Source: Panopea generosa (Eukaryota; Mollusca; Bivalvia; Adapedonta; Hiatellidae). From it: a stretch of 64,000 bases of DNA. Under the pieces are notes generated by a model, which saw only the letters and a program-made list of their open reading frames with translations, did no database searches and was not told where the DNA came from. Positions 14,534 to 25,223 of this stretch are shown piece after piece. The position numbers and the translations under genes were made by a program. The stretch lies in assembly GCA_029582155.1 (NCBI GenBank), contig CM055902.1:14148086-14212085 (forward strand). Reading direction: 5' to 3'. Position 1 is the stretch's first letter. Each line of letters starts with the position of its first letter.

Positions 14534-14744
14534 AAGTAGTAGTAGCAGTAGTAGTAGTAGCCGTAATATCAGTGGTGGTGGTATTAGTAGTATTATGTTG
14601 CTGTTGGTGGTAGTAGTAGTAGTGATGGTGGTAGAAGTAGTAGTGGTGGTGGTGTTGGTGGTTGTGGTAGAAATAATAGTAGTAGCAGTACTAGAAGTTA
14701 TTGCAGTAGTAGTGACGGTGGTGATGGTAGTAGTAGTAGAAGTG

Positions 14745-14776
<32 letters not shown>

Positions 14777-15059
14777 GGAAGGGGTGGTGGTGGTGAAGAT
14801 GGTGATGATGGTAGTACTAGTAGTAGTAGTAGTAGTAGTAATAGTATTAGTAGTAGTTGTAATAGTAGTAGTAGTAGTAGTAATAGTAGTAGTAGAAGTA
14901 GTAGAAGTAGTAGAAGTAGTGACGGTGGTGATGGTAGTAGTAGAAGCAGTAGTAGTAGTAGTAGTGGTGGTTGTGGTAGTGGTGGTGGTGGTGGTGGTGA
15001 AAGTAATAGTAGTAGTAATAGTAGTAGTAGTAATAGTAGTAATAGTAGTTATAGTGACG

Positions 15060-15092
<33 letters not shown>

Positions 15093-15132
15093 ATAGAAGT
15101 GGTGGTGGTGGTGATGGCAGTTGTAGTTATAA

Positions 15133-15182
<50 letters not shown>

Positions 15183-15468
15183 TTGGTAGTAGTGGTGGTG
15201 GTGGTGGTAATAGCAGTAGTAGTAGTTGTAGTAGTAGTAGTAGTAGCAGTAGTATTGCTGGTGGTTATGGTAGTAGTAGTAATTGTAGTAGAAGTAGTAG
15301 TAGTAGTAGTAGTAATGACATTGGTAGTGTAGGTAGTGGTTGTAGTAGTAGAAGTAGTAGTGATGGTGGTGGTGATGGTGGTAATAGTAGTAGTAGAAGT
15401 GGTGGTAGTAGAAGTAGTAGTAGTTGTAGTAGTAGTAGTGGTGGTGGTGTTAGTAGTAGTAGTAGTAA

Positions 15469-15500
<32 letters not shown>

Positions 15501-15567
15501 ATGGTGGTGGTGGTAGTGGTGGTGGTTGTGGTGGTGGTACTAGCAGTAGTATCAGTAGTGGTTGTGA

Positions 15568-15630
<63 letters not shown>

Positions 15631-15935
15631 AGGTGGTAAAAGAAGCAGTAGTAGTAGTAATGGTGATGATGGTGGTAGAAGTAGAAGTGGTAGTTGTGGT
15701 AGTAGTGGTTGAGGTGTTGGTAGTAGTAGTTGTTTTAGTATTAGTATTTGTAATAGTAGTAGGAGTAGTGGTAGTAGTTATAGTAGTAGTATCAGTAGTG
15801 GTGGTGGTAGTAGTAGTAGCAGTAGTAGTAGTAGTAGCAGTAGTAGTAGTTGTATTAGTATTAGCAGCAGCAACAGCAGTAGTCATAGAAATAGTAGAAA
15901 TAGTAGTAATAGTAGTAGTGGTTGTGGTGGTAGTG

Positions 15936-15977
<42 letters not shown>

Positions 15978-18900
15978 CAAGTAGTAGTGGTGGTGATAGT
16001 ATAAGTAGTAGTAGTAGAGGTGGTTCTGATATTGGTGAGTGTAGTAGTAGTAATAGTAGTAGTTGTAGTTATAGTAGTTGCAGCAGCAGCAGCAGCAGTT
16101 GTAGCAGTAGTGGTAGTTGTAGTAATAGTAGAAGTAGTATCAGTTGTGGTGGTAGTAGTATACGTAGTAGTAGTAGTAATTGCAACTGTAATAATAGCAG
16201 TAGTAGTAGTAGTAGAAGTCGTAGGAATCGTAGTAAAAGTAGTAGTTGTGGTGGTTTAAGTTGTAGTATTAGTAGCAAGGGTGTTGCTGGTAGTAAAAGT
16301 AGTAGTAGTAGTAGTAATAGAAGTATTGGTTGGGTAGTAGTGGTAGTAATAGTAGTAGTGGTAGTAGTAGTAGTAGTAATAATAGTAGTAGTTGTAGTAG
16401 TAGTAGTAGTAGTAGTAGTTGATATAGTAGTAGTGGTAGTGGTGGTGGTGGTGGTGGGTGTGGTGGTGGTGGTAGTAATAGTAGTAGTAGTTGTAATAGT
16501 AATAGTACTAGTGGCGGTTGTTGTAGCAGTAGCAAGAGGAGTAATTATAGTAGTATTAGTAGTAGTTGCAGTGGTGGTGGTAATAGAAGTAGTGGTAGTG
16601 GTAGTGATGGTAGTAGTAGTAGCATAAAAAGGATGTTTAGTACTGAATCAATTAATGATTAACCAGGCAATGCTTATAAAAAATGTATTTTTGCTGAGCT
16701 TTGAACTAGTGTTTTTCATGTGGGTAGGTAGGTAACTAAATTCGTTTTTCATTTTGATGCCGCCAAAAAAATTTTTGGGGTGGCATATAATAATCGCAGC
16801 GTCCGTCCGTCCGTAACTTTGTCATGCATGGATGGATTTTGTTTGATATTTGCTACAAATGATCAACATAACATGACGACGTGTCGCGAGTTAGACCCAC
16901 ACCCGTACCGCAAAGGTCGAGGTCACAATTTAAGTTTGTTTGGCAACACTTTGAGTCTGTGTAAGATTTCGTGTCCGACCTGTAACTTTGTCACGCATAG
17001 ATGGATTTTATAAATATTTGCTTCAAATGATCAACATAACATGACGACGTGTCTCAAATAAGACCCATACTCTTACCTCAAAGGTCAAGGTCACACTTTG
17101 AATTTGTTTGACAACACCTTCAGTCTGTTTAAGATTTCGTGTTTGGCCTGTAATTTTGTAAAAATAGAATGAAAATGCCATGCTTTATTGTGCATAGTGT
17201 CTTAACATACACAAAAACGACGGCGAAATATTGACGTATAAAACTTGAATTGCTAGCACATAGTTTGCAACTAATTCAGACAAGTGATGATATTAACTCT
17301 TTATATTTTGTATCTTACTTAAACAATATATGGGTAACTTATTGGATGGTCACATATATTAAGTTATAAATACATAACACATTATTGTGTTTACAATTCA
17401 TGATTCAGTTAAGCAGTTACATCTCATGCCGTATATATTTTATTAGATATTGACGAGTGTACAACCAACGCAGACGATTGCGACGACACAAATGCTGAGT
17501 GTGCCAATACGGTCGGATCCTTCACGTGTACCTGTAACTCCGGATTTGCTGGAGATGGCAAGACATGTACAGGTTATTATTGATAAATTAAGTTTGGTGT
17601 TGGTGAATTAAGGTTAGTGTGAGTAATTTAAATGAATAAAAATGAATTCACATTTTACATTCTGGTTTCGAAATCTAAAGATAATTATAATCCTGTTACA
17701 GCGTTTGATTGTAATAACAGTGGTACCTGTATGAACGGTGGTACGTGTGGCGAGGCCCTGGCAAAAGCGTGTTCCTGTGTATCGGGATGGGCGGGAGATG
17801 ACTGCGGAAGAGGTCAATAACAATTATTGAACATTCGACCATTATACTAGTTCTTGATAATATGAAATGTGATGGAATAGAATTAAACAAGAAAAGTGAC
17901 ATATCTCTTTCTATAATTGAAATTTTTAAATTATTGACTGTAACGAAATCAAAGTATATTTTATTATAATTTGTAATGGTATTGCAAATTTAGCACATTT
18001 TATAGTCACTAAAGAAACGCAATGTTGATTCTAAGTGAGTTTGCAGCTATAGATAACACAAACAAGTTTTACTTAAAAAGACACAACAGTTGATTTCAGA
18101 AAACTGTTTCATGCTTTAATCTTACCCGACTTCCACTCTTGCGTACGTGTCACACTTTTCCCATGATTTATAAGATATTTTGAAATGTCCATCAGGTATA
18201 TTTGTATGCATTCGCGCACTACTATGTGCAGGTCGTCGACAACGTCAAACCTCGACCCACGCAACTCCGCTTTGATAGTAGGAAACGTCAATAAATCTTA
18301 TAGCGCGAGATCAAGTCAATACGGTTGGTGTCTAACAGTGTTAATTCCCAACTTCTCTTCTGCTGTCTTGCTGCATTGTAACATCAGACGAATGAGTAGG
18401 AGTGTTGACGTGATACTGGGTGAGGTTTCCCACTAATTTCAATTACTGTTTTTCCAATAACGCGCACCAGGTGTCGTCTGATGTGAATTTTAATTGAGGG
18501 TTAACCTAATAAAAATATATTATCATTATTAGTATTATCAAATACGTAAAAATTCTTTATTGTTCCTCTCTGTAGTACTACGCTGTAACTGTCTTCCCGG
18601 CTGGCACAGTATGGCATAACACAACACTTCTAACATCGGAAAAGACGATACATATCAGTCTATTTGCAGATTGCCTTACCATAACGTTATTCTGGGATGG
18701 GGAGACTAGCGTTTCTCACATCTTGGAATCTTGTTTTGTCTTGGGATCGTAGACAATGATCCATGTCTCGTGTGTCGTTCTGATGGTATTTACGAAACGA
18801 TAACAACGGTATCTGACCTTCTTCAAATGTCTAATTCTCAACGAACCGTTGTCGTTTTTGTTACGTAGTCAGTTGACGTGAACTCTATATGTCATACACC

Positions 18901-21900
18901 TTGGTCATACCCAAAGCTTTAGTCACTGCCTAATCCAACATTCTCTGTAATTTCCCTATCCGTTAAAACTCTCTTACTCCACTGAATCGCCCAAATCTCG
19001 TCTGTCTCTCCTGACGCCACATTGGGACGGCCTGATCTTGATTTTTCGTTTGCATCATGTGTAGGTCCAATCTTTAACGAATTATAGTACCCATGAATAA
19101 TTGGTCTAGAAATCGCACTATTGCCGTACGTATTTTAAATCAAACGTATCGTGCTTGATTTAAACATTAAACATTAAAATATAAAATTTCACTGAATTCC
19201 TAGTTGGGGTTTCATATTCACTTTTCGATCGAGAAGCACATCTTGTTGATCACATATTACGTAAATGACGTCTCTTTCGGCATGCCATTATTTCGGGAAC
19301 GTTTGTGTGCAATTTGTTACAATTACAACGATATTGTTGGCTTGTACTTTTATGTGTATCCAATGTCTCTGCAACGGTTACTACTAGCTCTGCGTATTCA
19401 ACCTGCTTACTTGATGGTATTTACAATACATACACGTGACGCGATGACTTTAATGAAATATACTTTGGTATATTTTTATTTAAAAGAGAAATTATACTTT
19501 TCTGGAAGTTTTCGAACATTCCTCGTACATAAACACTTTTTGATGGACTTAAGATGAAATAGAAACAATATACCTACTGTATCGCACGAGTTGGCTCGTT
19601 CTCTATACCCTTGACTGAACATTACACGTATATGTATTCATTTGCTTTAAACTCATAATAATTACATCTATTAGAACTGGGACAACAACCGAAAAGTCTA
19701 AATGAATCTATAAAGTTAATTATAAAGAATGTGTTTCTGGTCACATGCCATCTTAATATCTTGTGATATTGTCTTACATTTGCTACAATAACTGACATAT
19801 ACATACATATCCTATATATATATTATAAGTACATAAACACATGCTGCAGGCCTTAGCAGAAAATGTAATTTATTATTGTGATTGTAATGGTTCTGAAAAA
19901 AAGTTTTATAAATTTATTTCCCGTTGCAAGACATTTAATATCTTGCCCATCTTGCGTCAACTTTGCATTGCATTTATTTATTAAATTATTGATATTTCCA
20001 TTTATGTCAAAGGAACACATTGGGAATATTGTGTTTTAATGGATCATCTTATGTATTATTTGAGAAATATCAGAACTAAAAATATATAAACTAAATATCA
20101 TGTTTTTAAACTTTTAAAACTAAAGTACATCGTCAATTGTGAAATTAAATCCATATATTCATTTAACCACGTGTATCAGTTTTTATCTTATTTTCTATAT
20201 TAATATTCTAACACCATTGCTCATTGTGATTTCATTGGATGGTGCTCTTGGTTCAGTGAGCACATTTTAATGATAAAACGTATACGTTCGTTCGTTAGAA
20301 TATGGTTAAATATACTGTAATTTATACCTGAATAACGAATAGCGTATTTACGTTCAACACTACGTGTAATATCATCACTACCCACCTGCAATAACGGTTT
20401 CTGACAGCGGCTACAGTCTAGGCAAATGACTCTGATACTGTTCATGTGCGCACACATAATTATTAGTAAACGATTTAGTAGCATAAATCACTAGATTCCA
20501 TGACACTTTTAAAATATTTCTTTTAATTTATCAGTAGTGTGTCTGTTCAGTATATATGATAACGAGGGGCGGAATCAGATTTGGACAATGATATCAGACA
20601 TCCTCTTTAAGAGTAACAAAGATTTCCGAATATTATAAAAATCATAGATTTTCAGAGAACATTGCAAAAAACGTATATCTGGACCGCCATTTTGCATTAG
20701 ACCCTCATGGTGACAATTCCGGATCCGTCTATAATAAAACACTCTTTCAATTAAGTTTGAGCTTGTATCAACCTTTTTTTTTGTTTTTTGCTACACACAT
20801 GTTTAGTTATCATAATACCACCAGTCTTACGCCGACATTTAGTATTTTTTTATAATGTTTCCAGTTTGTCGATTTTCGTTATTGACATTATTGAAAATTA
20901 ATTGACATAGTAAAAGACAAACCTCAAACTCAATACGTTGCTCTATTATAGATGTAGTTTCATTTATATAAATAATGTTAGAGGAAGAGTTTCCTAAGCT
21001 TGCTATTACTTTCTGTGGAAAATAAAATCTTACAGGCTTTGATATAACATATCATTTTAAAAAATCGTACACTACTCATAAATAACATTCCAATCCAAAA
21101 ATGAAACTTAATATTTAGCATCAAAACTTGGAAAAATGTTTAATTTAACCATGGTAGGATTTTCTCTGTAGTTTATATCACTGTTGTAACCGGTGTACAA
21201 AAAGACAATTGGTTCTACATTAACTTGACAAACACTATTATTATCAAACGCTCTTGCAAATAGATTAACATTACAAAGTAATGAAAATTGAACTAACAAT
21301 AAATTTAAAACTTACACTAAATGAACATTTCAATGGGATGATTGAAATTACGTCATGCATAAGCAATTTATCAGGTTTAGTGAATTCATTTGGAATGTGC
21401 ATTGCTAGTGCAAACCTTAGTTTCGGACTCTATTCGTTATATCATCTCTTGCAACGTTTCAACGTGTGTCGTTTTAGAATAATAATTGAAGTACTTTCGG
21501 TTATTAGTCCATAATTTGAACTTTATAAATGGCTTTCGTTGTGATTTTGGACCAACTTTTGTGGATATTTGAAGGAGAGATTTTATAAAAGCACAAACAG
21601 TTACATACATTTACATAGCATTTAGTTTATACTAATTTATTTAAGCTCCACTGTGATGGAAGCTCACAGCTTATATGAATCACTGTCGAGTCCGATTCCT
21701 CGATAAATCCAGTGCTGAAAGTTGATTTATGAGAGATTGGAGATCGAACTTGCAACCTCTGGTGTGAGCGGCCAACACTCTATACATTACATGCTTGCAT
21801 AATTGTTATCTACCTTTAACGCCAATAGAGCTAAATCGTCGGTATATATTAATAGTAGCCTAAATTCATTTTTAACAATTAATGTGTAAGCACTCATACT

Positions 21901-22136
21901 TTAACTATGTCTTAAACTTCTGCAAACTTGAATAATATACTTATTCACACTTTATCGATATGAGAATTGGTTTATTAATTTCTAATTTCCACCAGGCTTT
22001 AGAATAATATCTGTTTGAGACAATTGGAGACTGGAAATTGGTTTCACATAAAAAGGGCCTGCAATTATTTATTTGTTATTCTTTCAATTAAGTTGGATGT
22101 TGATTAGAAAAAAATCTGTTTTAATAACTGATGTTC

Positions 22137-22180
<44 letters not shown>

Positions 22181-25100
22181 GAAGGTCCCTAGCATGACTT
22201 TAACTTGTTATACATGTACCACATTGGTTGTATCTTGATAAGCGATGTCACACAACACGCATTTCACTTAGAATGTATTACATTTTCACATAGAATGTAT
22301 TACAATTTTCACATAGAATGTATTACATTTTCACTTAGAATGTATTATATTTTCACTTAGAATGTATTATATTTTCACATAGAATGTATTATATTTTCAC
22401 ATAGAATGACATCTCATTTCATAATCACTAAGGTTAATACCGTGACTCATATATGATATATACAAATCACCTTGGCATAGTTAATTTACATTTACTGACG
22501 ATTTGTAAATACCACTAAGGTTGCAAAGGCTACATGTCACATCTCATCAAATTTTAATCTCAAATTACCCTTTAATCACTTACAATTATACAAAACATAT
22601 GCACATTCGGTACATACTAAAACAATTATGTCACTTCAGACGTTCAGAGAAAACACTTCAGCATTTCAAAGATTTTAACTCTAAAAATTAAACTTCTCAC
22701 ACTATCATTTCCTCCGATTCTCTTGAGTATTAATTCATGTCTATCTCTCTCAGATGTCTGACTTCCAATGACCACTGATTGCATCTAACAACTTCACACT
22801 CACTGTACGTGTCTTATTGGAACAGTGTATTATTTGACGGATAAATAGTGAAGTTAATAAAATAATAATACATGTGCGTATCACATAATTGGCTACACGA
22901 AAGGGCAAAATCAATTAATTATAATAATAAAAAATATATAAGACATGATGGGAGATAAACTCTGACCCATATGTCTTTGCTTACTTGGGAATGGTCTTGT
23001 TTGTTCATACCCAGATCCTTATTTGTGGGCCAAAATGTATAGCTTCCATATAAAGTGCATACTAGCTGAATAGTTCTCAAAATTTTAATAATACATATAT
23101 CAGTCAATTTACTAACAGAAATTCACTTAGCAAAATAAATATATTCATTAAAACAGGAACAGAAGGATTTAGGATAACTTTGAGATGGATAATCACAGAT
23201 TGTCAGCCCGAGGTGGTCATACTAGATACTGAAATGGTTTTGAGTTTCAAACAGCTGACGTGAACGCCCATGACGAAATAGAAATATAGCTGCCTATAAA
23301 GCAGTGTGTTGCGTGTTCAGAAAGTGATATTTGTTATTTGAAGTATTCGAAATATTAATATAAACTGAAATATTTTGGGTTAAGTTGAGGGGCGTTTTTT
23401 TTTCTTTCAGTATTTACTATTTTGCGACTTATTCTGCGTATTTTATGTATTTCATATGTTTTTCCTGTTGTGATATGTTCTTTCAATAATATATATTTTA
23501 TTAGATGTTTATTATTTAATGAATGTTTAATTTCTTAATCCATCATTTTCTTTATTTTAGACATAGATGAATGTCTGTCGAATCCGTGTTTGAATGGCGC
23601 GACCTGTGTCAATACTGTAGGGTCATACACTTGCACCTGTGTTGCAGGGTGGTCAGGAGCAACCTGTATCAGTAATAGTGTTTTATTAAGGGTTATAAAA
23701 TACAATTATGAGGAGGTTTAATTATTAATCTTGTTCCGAACTCATGACCAAACACATTTGCCAATAGATGATTGTTATGCAATATGTTTTACATTTGCAA
23801 TTTGTAATAAAATATGTTAAATGTATATAATAAAAGTATGTATATTGTTTTAAAAACCTGTGTTTAAAATTATAAATATATATGGTCAGACAGATACTAT
23901 CATCATTATTGTATCGTTTAAAATTATTGGAGAAGTAGTTTTCTTTATAATGATTAGATTTCTATAAAATTGAAACTTAAGTTAAACGTTTTCTGATCGT
24001 TCGCTTTGATGTAACAACGGCGGTATAAAACGTTGACAAAATCTTATCTAAACTTTAAGTTATTATATATTGTTAATGATGGGGTTCTATTCATTACCTT
24101 ATCTATAGGCAAAACCACTAGTTTAAAAATACGATTAACAGACAATAACACAATAAATAATTACTTTCACCTGCAACCAAATATAGTGTATGTTTTTAAT
24201 ATACAGCATATAATAAAATATAGGTCCGTAATATTTGATAATTTTATATCTGCAATATATTATCTTTGACATTTGATGTCACTGATCTCCATATATCACT
24301 GATATTTAATTTTGATTGATGTAAATAACAGTAACATCAATAATGTGTAAGATGAAAAGGCAATATAACAATGCTATTTTAATACTGATGTATACATATT
24401 TTGCAGTTGTTTATTTACCTAACAATTTGATGAGCCTCACATTTTTCAAAACTTACATTTAAACGATGTAACATACACGTAACATATTTTTGAAGATACA
24501 TATCGAAAAAATGTTGATGAAATAAACTGTGTTACAGCATTTGATTGCGACGGTGTCACTAATGCCTGTAAGAACGATGGTACCTGCGAGGCCGGGAAAA
24601 CAGCGTGTACTTGCGTGGCGGGATATACGGGAGATGATTGTGGAACAGGTAAGTGACAAATATAAAACTATCATCTATGTAATGACACGTTTCTTTGATT
24701 ATGATATTATCATTTAAAAAATGTTTGCATAATTTATATATTTATGTTACGAAATGTATATAATTTCCACTAGTTATTATTTTAGGTATTATAAGTTCAT
24801 ATCATGTCTCTTAAGTCATCTTTATGTTTTGTCCGTCATACTGATATTTATTTTAATATTTGTGTTGATATTTCTGATTTTATCTAAACATTATTGTTTT
24901 AGCTAGTAATTGATTGTTATCTCTAAACTTTGTATATGATATCTTATCTAAACAATGAATTATTTGTTTCTGTTAAGTTTACTTTTCTTGATCTGACTAA
25001 AGAACTTGTATAAAGTGAACTGTTTGGACAATGGTGTCTAGTATGATATTATACAAAGAAAAAAGTATCTAATAAATTTCATTAATATTTTACATTTGGT

Positions 25101-25223
25101 ATTTTTCCCATTGTGTATAAATAATATACTTCAGCTCCTGATAACTCGGCTGGCAAGACAGCGGTGGCTGCAGTTACACTGATGATGGCAGTCCTGACAA
25201 ACATAATAATACAGATGTTTTGA
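9115..25223 (+). CDS. Secreted, probably GPI-anchored protein with six EGF-like modules
   Basis: Nine exons join in frame: 9115-9117, 9479-9545, 10018-10125, 13418-13540, 17447-17572, 17702-17812, 23561-23671, 24538-24648 and 25135-25223. The total is 849 bases, giving 282 residues and a stop. Residues 1-24 form a signal peptide. EGF modules lie at about 24-60, 60-101, 101-143, 143-180, 180-217 and 217-254, each with six cysteines. The last 29 residues hold a small-residue stretch (DNSAGK) followed by a hydrophobic end, as in GPI-anchor signals. Each EGF module is one symmetric phase 1-1 exon, the usual arrangement for shuffled EGF modules. Modules 2, 3 and 5 begin DIDEC, the calcium-binding type. 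The product should sit outside the cell on the membrane and bind proteins, but its partner cannot be read from sequence. Alternative or skipped exons are possible. I do not recognise a named orthologue. Confidence 0.85.
9479..9545 (+). CDS. Exon 2: signal peptide
   Basis: Acceptor CATTTCAG at 9471-9478 and donor G|GTATGA after 9545. Exon 1 supplies only the start codon (CGTAATG|GTAAGT, donor at 9118), and this exon follows in phase 0. It encodes EQKIYNVGW and then a hydrophobic core rich in Leu, Ile, Cys and Phe, ending TLSS. The split codon with exon 3 gives Ala, so cleavage is likely near LSSA-AVDD. It ends in phase 1, as every EGF exon downstream requires. Confidence 0.8.
10018..10125 (+). 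CDS. Exon 3: EGF module 1
   Basis: Acceptor TTTACAG ends at 10017. The six cysteines follow the pattern C-x4-C-x5-C-x4-C-x-C-x8-C, with the usual Gly-Phe-x-Gly before the last cysteine. It lacks the DxDE calcium motif at its start. The exon ends ACAG|GCAAGT, a classical GC-AG splice donor. No GT donor keeps the frame at this position. Confidence 0.8.
10620..11400 (+). repeat. Degenerate tandem repeat of about 50-60 bases in intron 3
   Basis: The phrase GGAGATTGA(A/C)TTT (or CGAGATCGAACTTT) followed by AAATA-rich sequence recurs about a dozen times, for example near 10680, 10710, 10945, 11022, 11092 and 11298. Copies are strongly diverged, so this is an old minisatellite. Nothing else is seen in the intron until the long repeat at 11656. 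Confidence 0.5.
11656..12573 (+). repeat. 0.9 kb direct repeat, copy 1 (intron 3)
   Basis: Aligns over its whole length with 18758-19672, in the same orientation and mostly without gaps, with visible substitutions throughout. It contains a hairpin at 12485-12502 (GCACGAG, loop TTGG, CTCGTGC). It also holds an open frame at 12243-12458 that is matched by the other copy (shared peptide [18 protein letters not shown]). No known transposase or polymerase domain is visible. It may be a dispersed non-autonomous element or an internal duplication of intron sequence. Confidence 0.8.
12580..13415. other. Intron 3, remainder
   Basis: No gene or named repeat is seen. The last 270 bases resemble the sequence just before exon 5 (17.27-17.45 kb), showing that the exon duplication carried intron flank with it. 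Confidence 0.6.
13418..13540 (+). CDS. Exon 4: calcium-binding EGF module 2
   Basis: Acceptor TTAACAG, donor ACAG|GTTAGT. With the carried G the module starts DIDEC, and it has [11 protein letters not shown] in the middle and GFAGNGKTC at the end. These are the hallmarks of a calcium-binding EGF domain: Asp/Glu ligands at the start, and the Asn before the aromatic as the likely hydroxylation and ligand site. The exon has 123 bases in phase 1-1. It is a close paralogue of exon 5. Confidence 0.85.
13541..13955 (+). repeat. 20-base minisatellite growing from the splice donor of exon 4
   Basis: Twenty-one units of about 20 bases with consensus GTTAGTGTTGGTGAATGCAG start exactly at the first intron base. 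Units beginning GTT alternate with units beginning ATT, giving a 40-base higher-order period in places. The junction of each G-type unit (CAG|GTTAGT) repeats the true donor. One unit reads ACAG|GTAAGT (donor at 13782), a stronger consensus than the true one. The tract was probably seeded from the donor sequence itself. Confidence 0.85.
14280..16625. repeat. Long AGT/GGT trinucleotide tract in intron 4
   Basis: About 2.3 kb of AGT/TAG triplets with GGT, GAT and GCA variants, purine-plus-T on the + strand just as in the tract at 365-1495. Apparent long frames on both strands (for example 14213-15886 on the - strand, Thr-rich) are translations of the repeat. It sits wholly between EGF exons 4 and 5, so it must be transcribed as intron. 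Confidence 0.9.
16758..17160 (+). repeat. Mollusc-type 168-base tandem repeat, two units and an edge
   Basis: Units start at TAACTTTGTCATGCATGG (16814), TAACTTTGTCACGCATAG (16983) and a partial third (17151). Each contains AATGATCAACATAACATGACG, AAAGGTC(G/A)AGGTCAC and TTTGTTTG(G/A)CAACAC. It is preceded by GTCCGTCCGTCCG. From memory, repeats of this appearance are widespread in bivalve genomes. That memory supports the assignment of the window, but no search was run. Confidence 0.7.
17447..17572 (+). CDS. Exon 5: calcium-binding EGF module 3
   Basis: Acceptor TATTAG, donor ACAG|GTTATT. It starts DIDEC and reads [11 protein letters not shown] in the middle, with GFAGDGKTC at the end. The exon has 126 bases in phase 1-1, one codon longer than exon 4. 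Upstream intron sequence and the first 40 bases of the following intron also resemble those of exon 4, so the two exons arose by tandem duplication. Confidence 0.85.
17702..17812 (+). CDS. Exon 6: EGF module 4
   Basis: Acceptor TGTTACAG, donor AGAG|GTCAAT, only 129 bases after exon 5. It encodes an Ala-Phe-Asp-Cys start, GTCMNGGTC in the middle and [11 protein letters not shown] at the end, with six cysteines. There is no DxDE start, so it is probably a non-calcium EGF of the Delta/Notch-like short type. It resembles exon 8 and the two orphan exons near 51 and 62 kb. Confidence 0.8.
18109..18480 (-). pseudogene. mariner-family transposase relic (C-terminal part)
   Basis: On the - strand the frame reads HQPY, then DLAL and [17 protein letters not shown], which matches the mariner pattern HPPYSPDLAPxDFxLFPxLKxxLRGxRF around the last catalytic Asp. 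In-frame stops interrupt it, and the region upstream is frameshifted. The Asp of PDLAP is still visible. The element lies in intron 6, opposite to the host gene, and is inactive. Confidence 0.65.
18758..19672 (+). repeat. 0.9 kb direct repeat, copy 2 (intron 6)
   Basis: Second copy of the repeat at 11656-12573. The hairpin arm has one change (CTCGTTC). The matching frame (19204-19557) is open and somewhat longer. The two copies are about 7.1 kb apart. Confidence 0.8.
19680..21650. other. Intron 6, no gene seen
   Basis: AT-rich intron sequence. Short frames at 20221-20484 (-) and 21281-21514 (+) have no recognisable product or splice support. Confidence 0.5.
21655..21790 (-). repeat. tRNA-derived SINE fragment
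   Basis: Read on the - strand it begins GTATAGAGTGTTGGCCGCTC and has a B-box-like GCAAGTTCGATCTCC, followed by a short body. The head is decayed and no tail can be delimited. Confidence 0.45.
22138..22178. repeat. (AT)n microsatellite
   Basis: About 20 uninterrupted AT dinucleotides in intron 6. Confidence 0.95.
22256..22410 (+). repeat. 22-base tandem repeat
   Basis: Seven units of TTTTCACATAGAATGTATTA with CATAG/CTTAG and ACA/ATA variants. Intronic, with no coding content. The rest of intron 6 up to 23560 shows no further feature. Confidence 0.85.
23561..23671 (+). CDS. Exon 7: calcium-binding EGF module 5
   Basis: Acceptor TTTATTTTAG with a clear pyrimidine tract; donor ATCA|GTAATA. It starts DIDEC, then [22 protein letters not shown] and GWSGATC. 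This is the best match in the gene to the Notch/fibrillin-like calcium-binding EGF consensus. The exon has 111 bases in phase 1-1. Confidence 0.85.
24110..24700 (+). repeat. EGF-exon module, ancestral-type copy inside the gene
   Basis: Exon 8 together with about 430 bases of preceding intron aligns with 50.44-51.07 kb and the matching part of 62.0-62.4 kb. Shared landmarks are CACCTGCA, TTTTGAT near the tail of the gap, AACGTGTAAGATGA-like sequence, and ACACGTAACATAT just before the exon. Divergence is clear, so this split is older than the split between the two 1,071-base copies. Confidence 0.65.
24538..24648 (+). CDS. Exon 8: EGF module 6
   Basis: Acceptor GTGTTACAG, donor ACAG|GTAAGT (a near-perfect donor). 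It encodes [25 protein letters not shown] and VAGYTGDDC, with six cysteines, in phase 1-1. It has near-identical paralogues at 50944-51054 and 62275-62385. Confidence 0.85.
25135..25223 (+). CDS. Exon 9: C-terminal tail with probable GPI-anchor signal
   Basis: Acceptor ATACTTCAG. The exon encodes APDNSAGK followed by about 20 mostly hydrophobic residues, ending IIIQMF and TGA. A run of small residues, a short spacer and a hydrophobic end with no charged residues after it fit a GPI-attachment signal. A single-pass membrane tail without a cytoplasmic part is the alternative. Confidence 0.75.

Noticed and set aside
14213-16627. 557-residue Thr-rich and 354-residue Val-rich open frames
   Set aside because: Same explanation: intronic AGT/GGT repeat. 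The tract lies between two EGF exons that splice together in frame without it.
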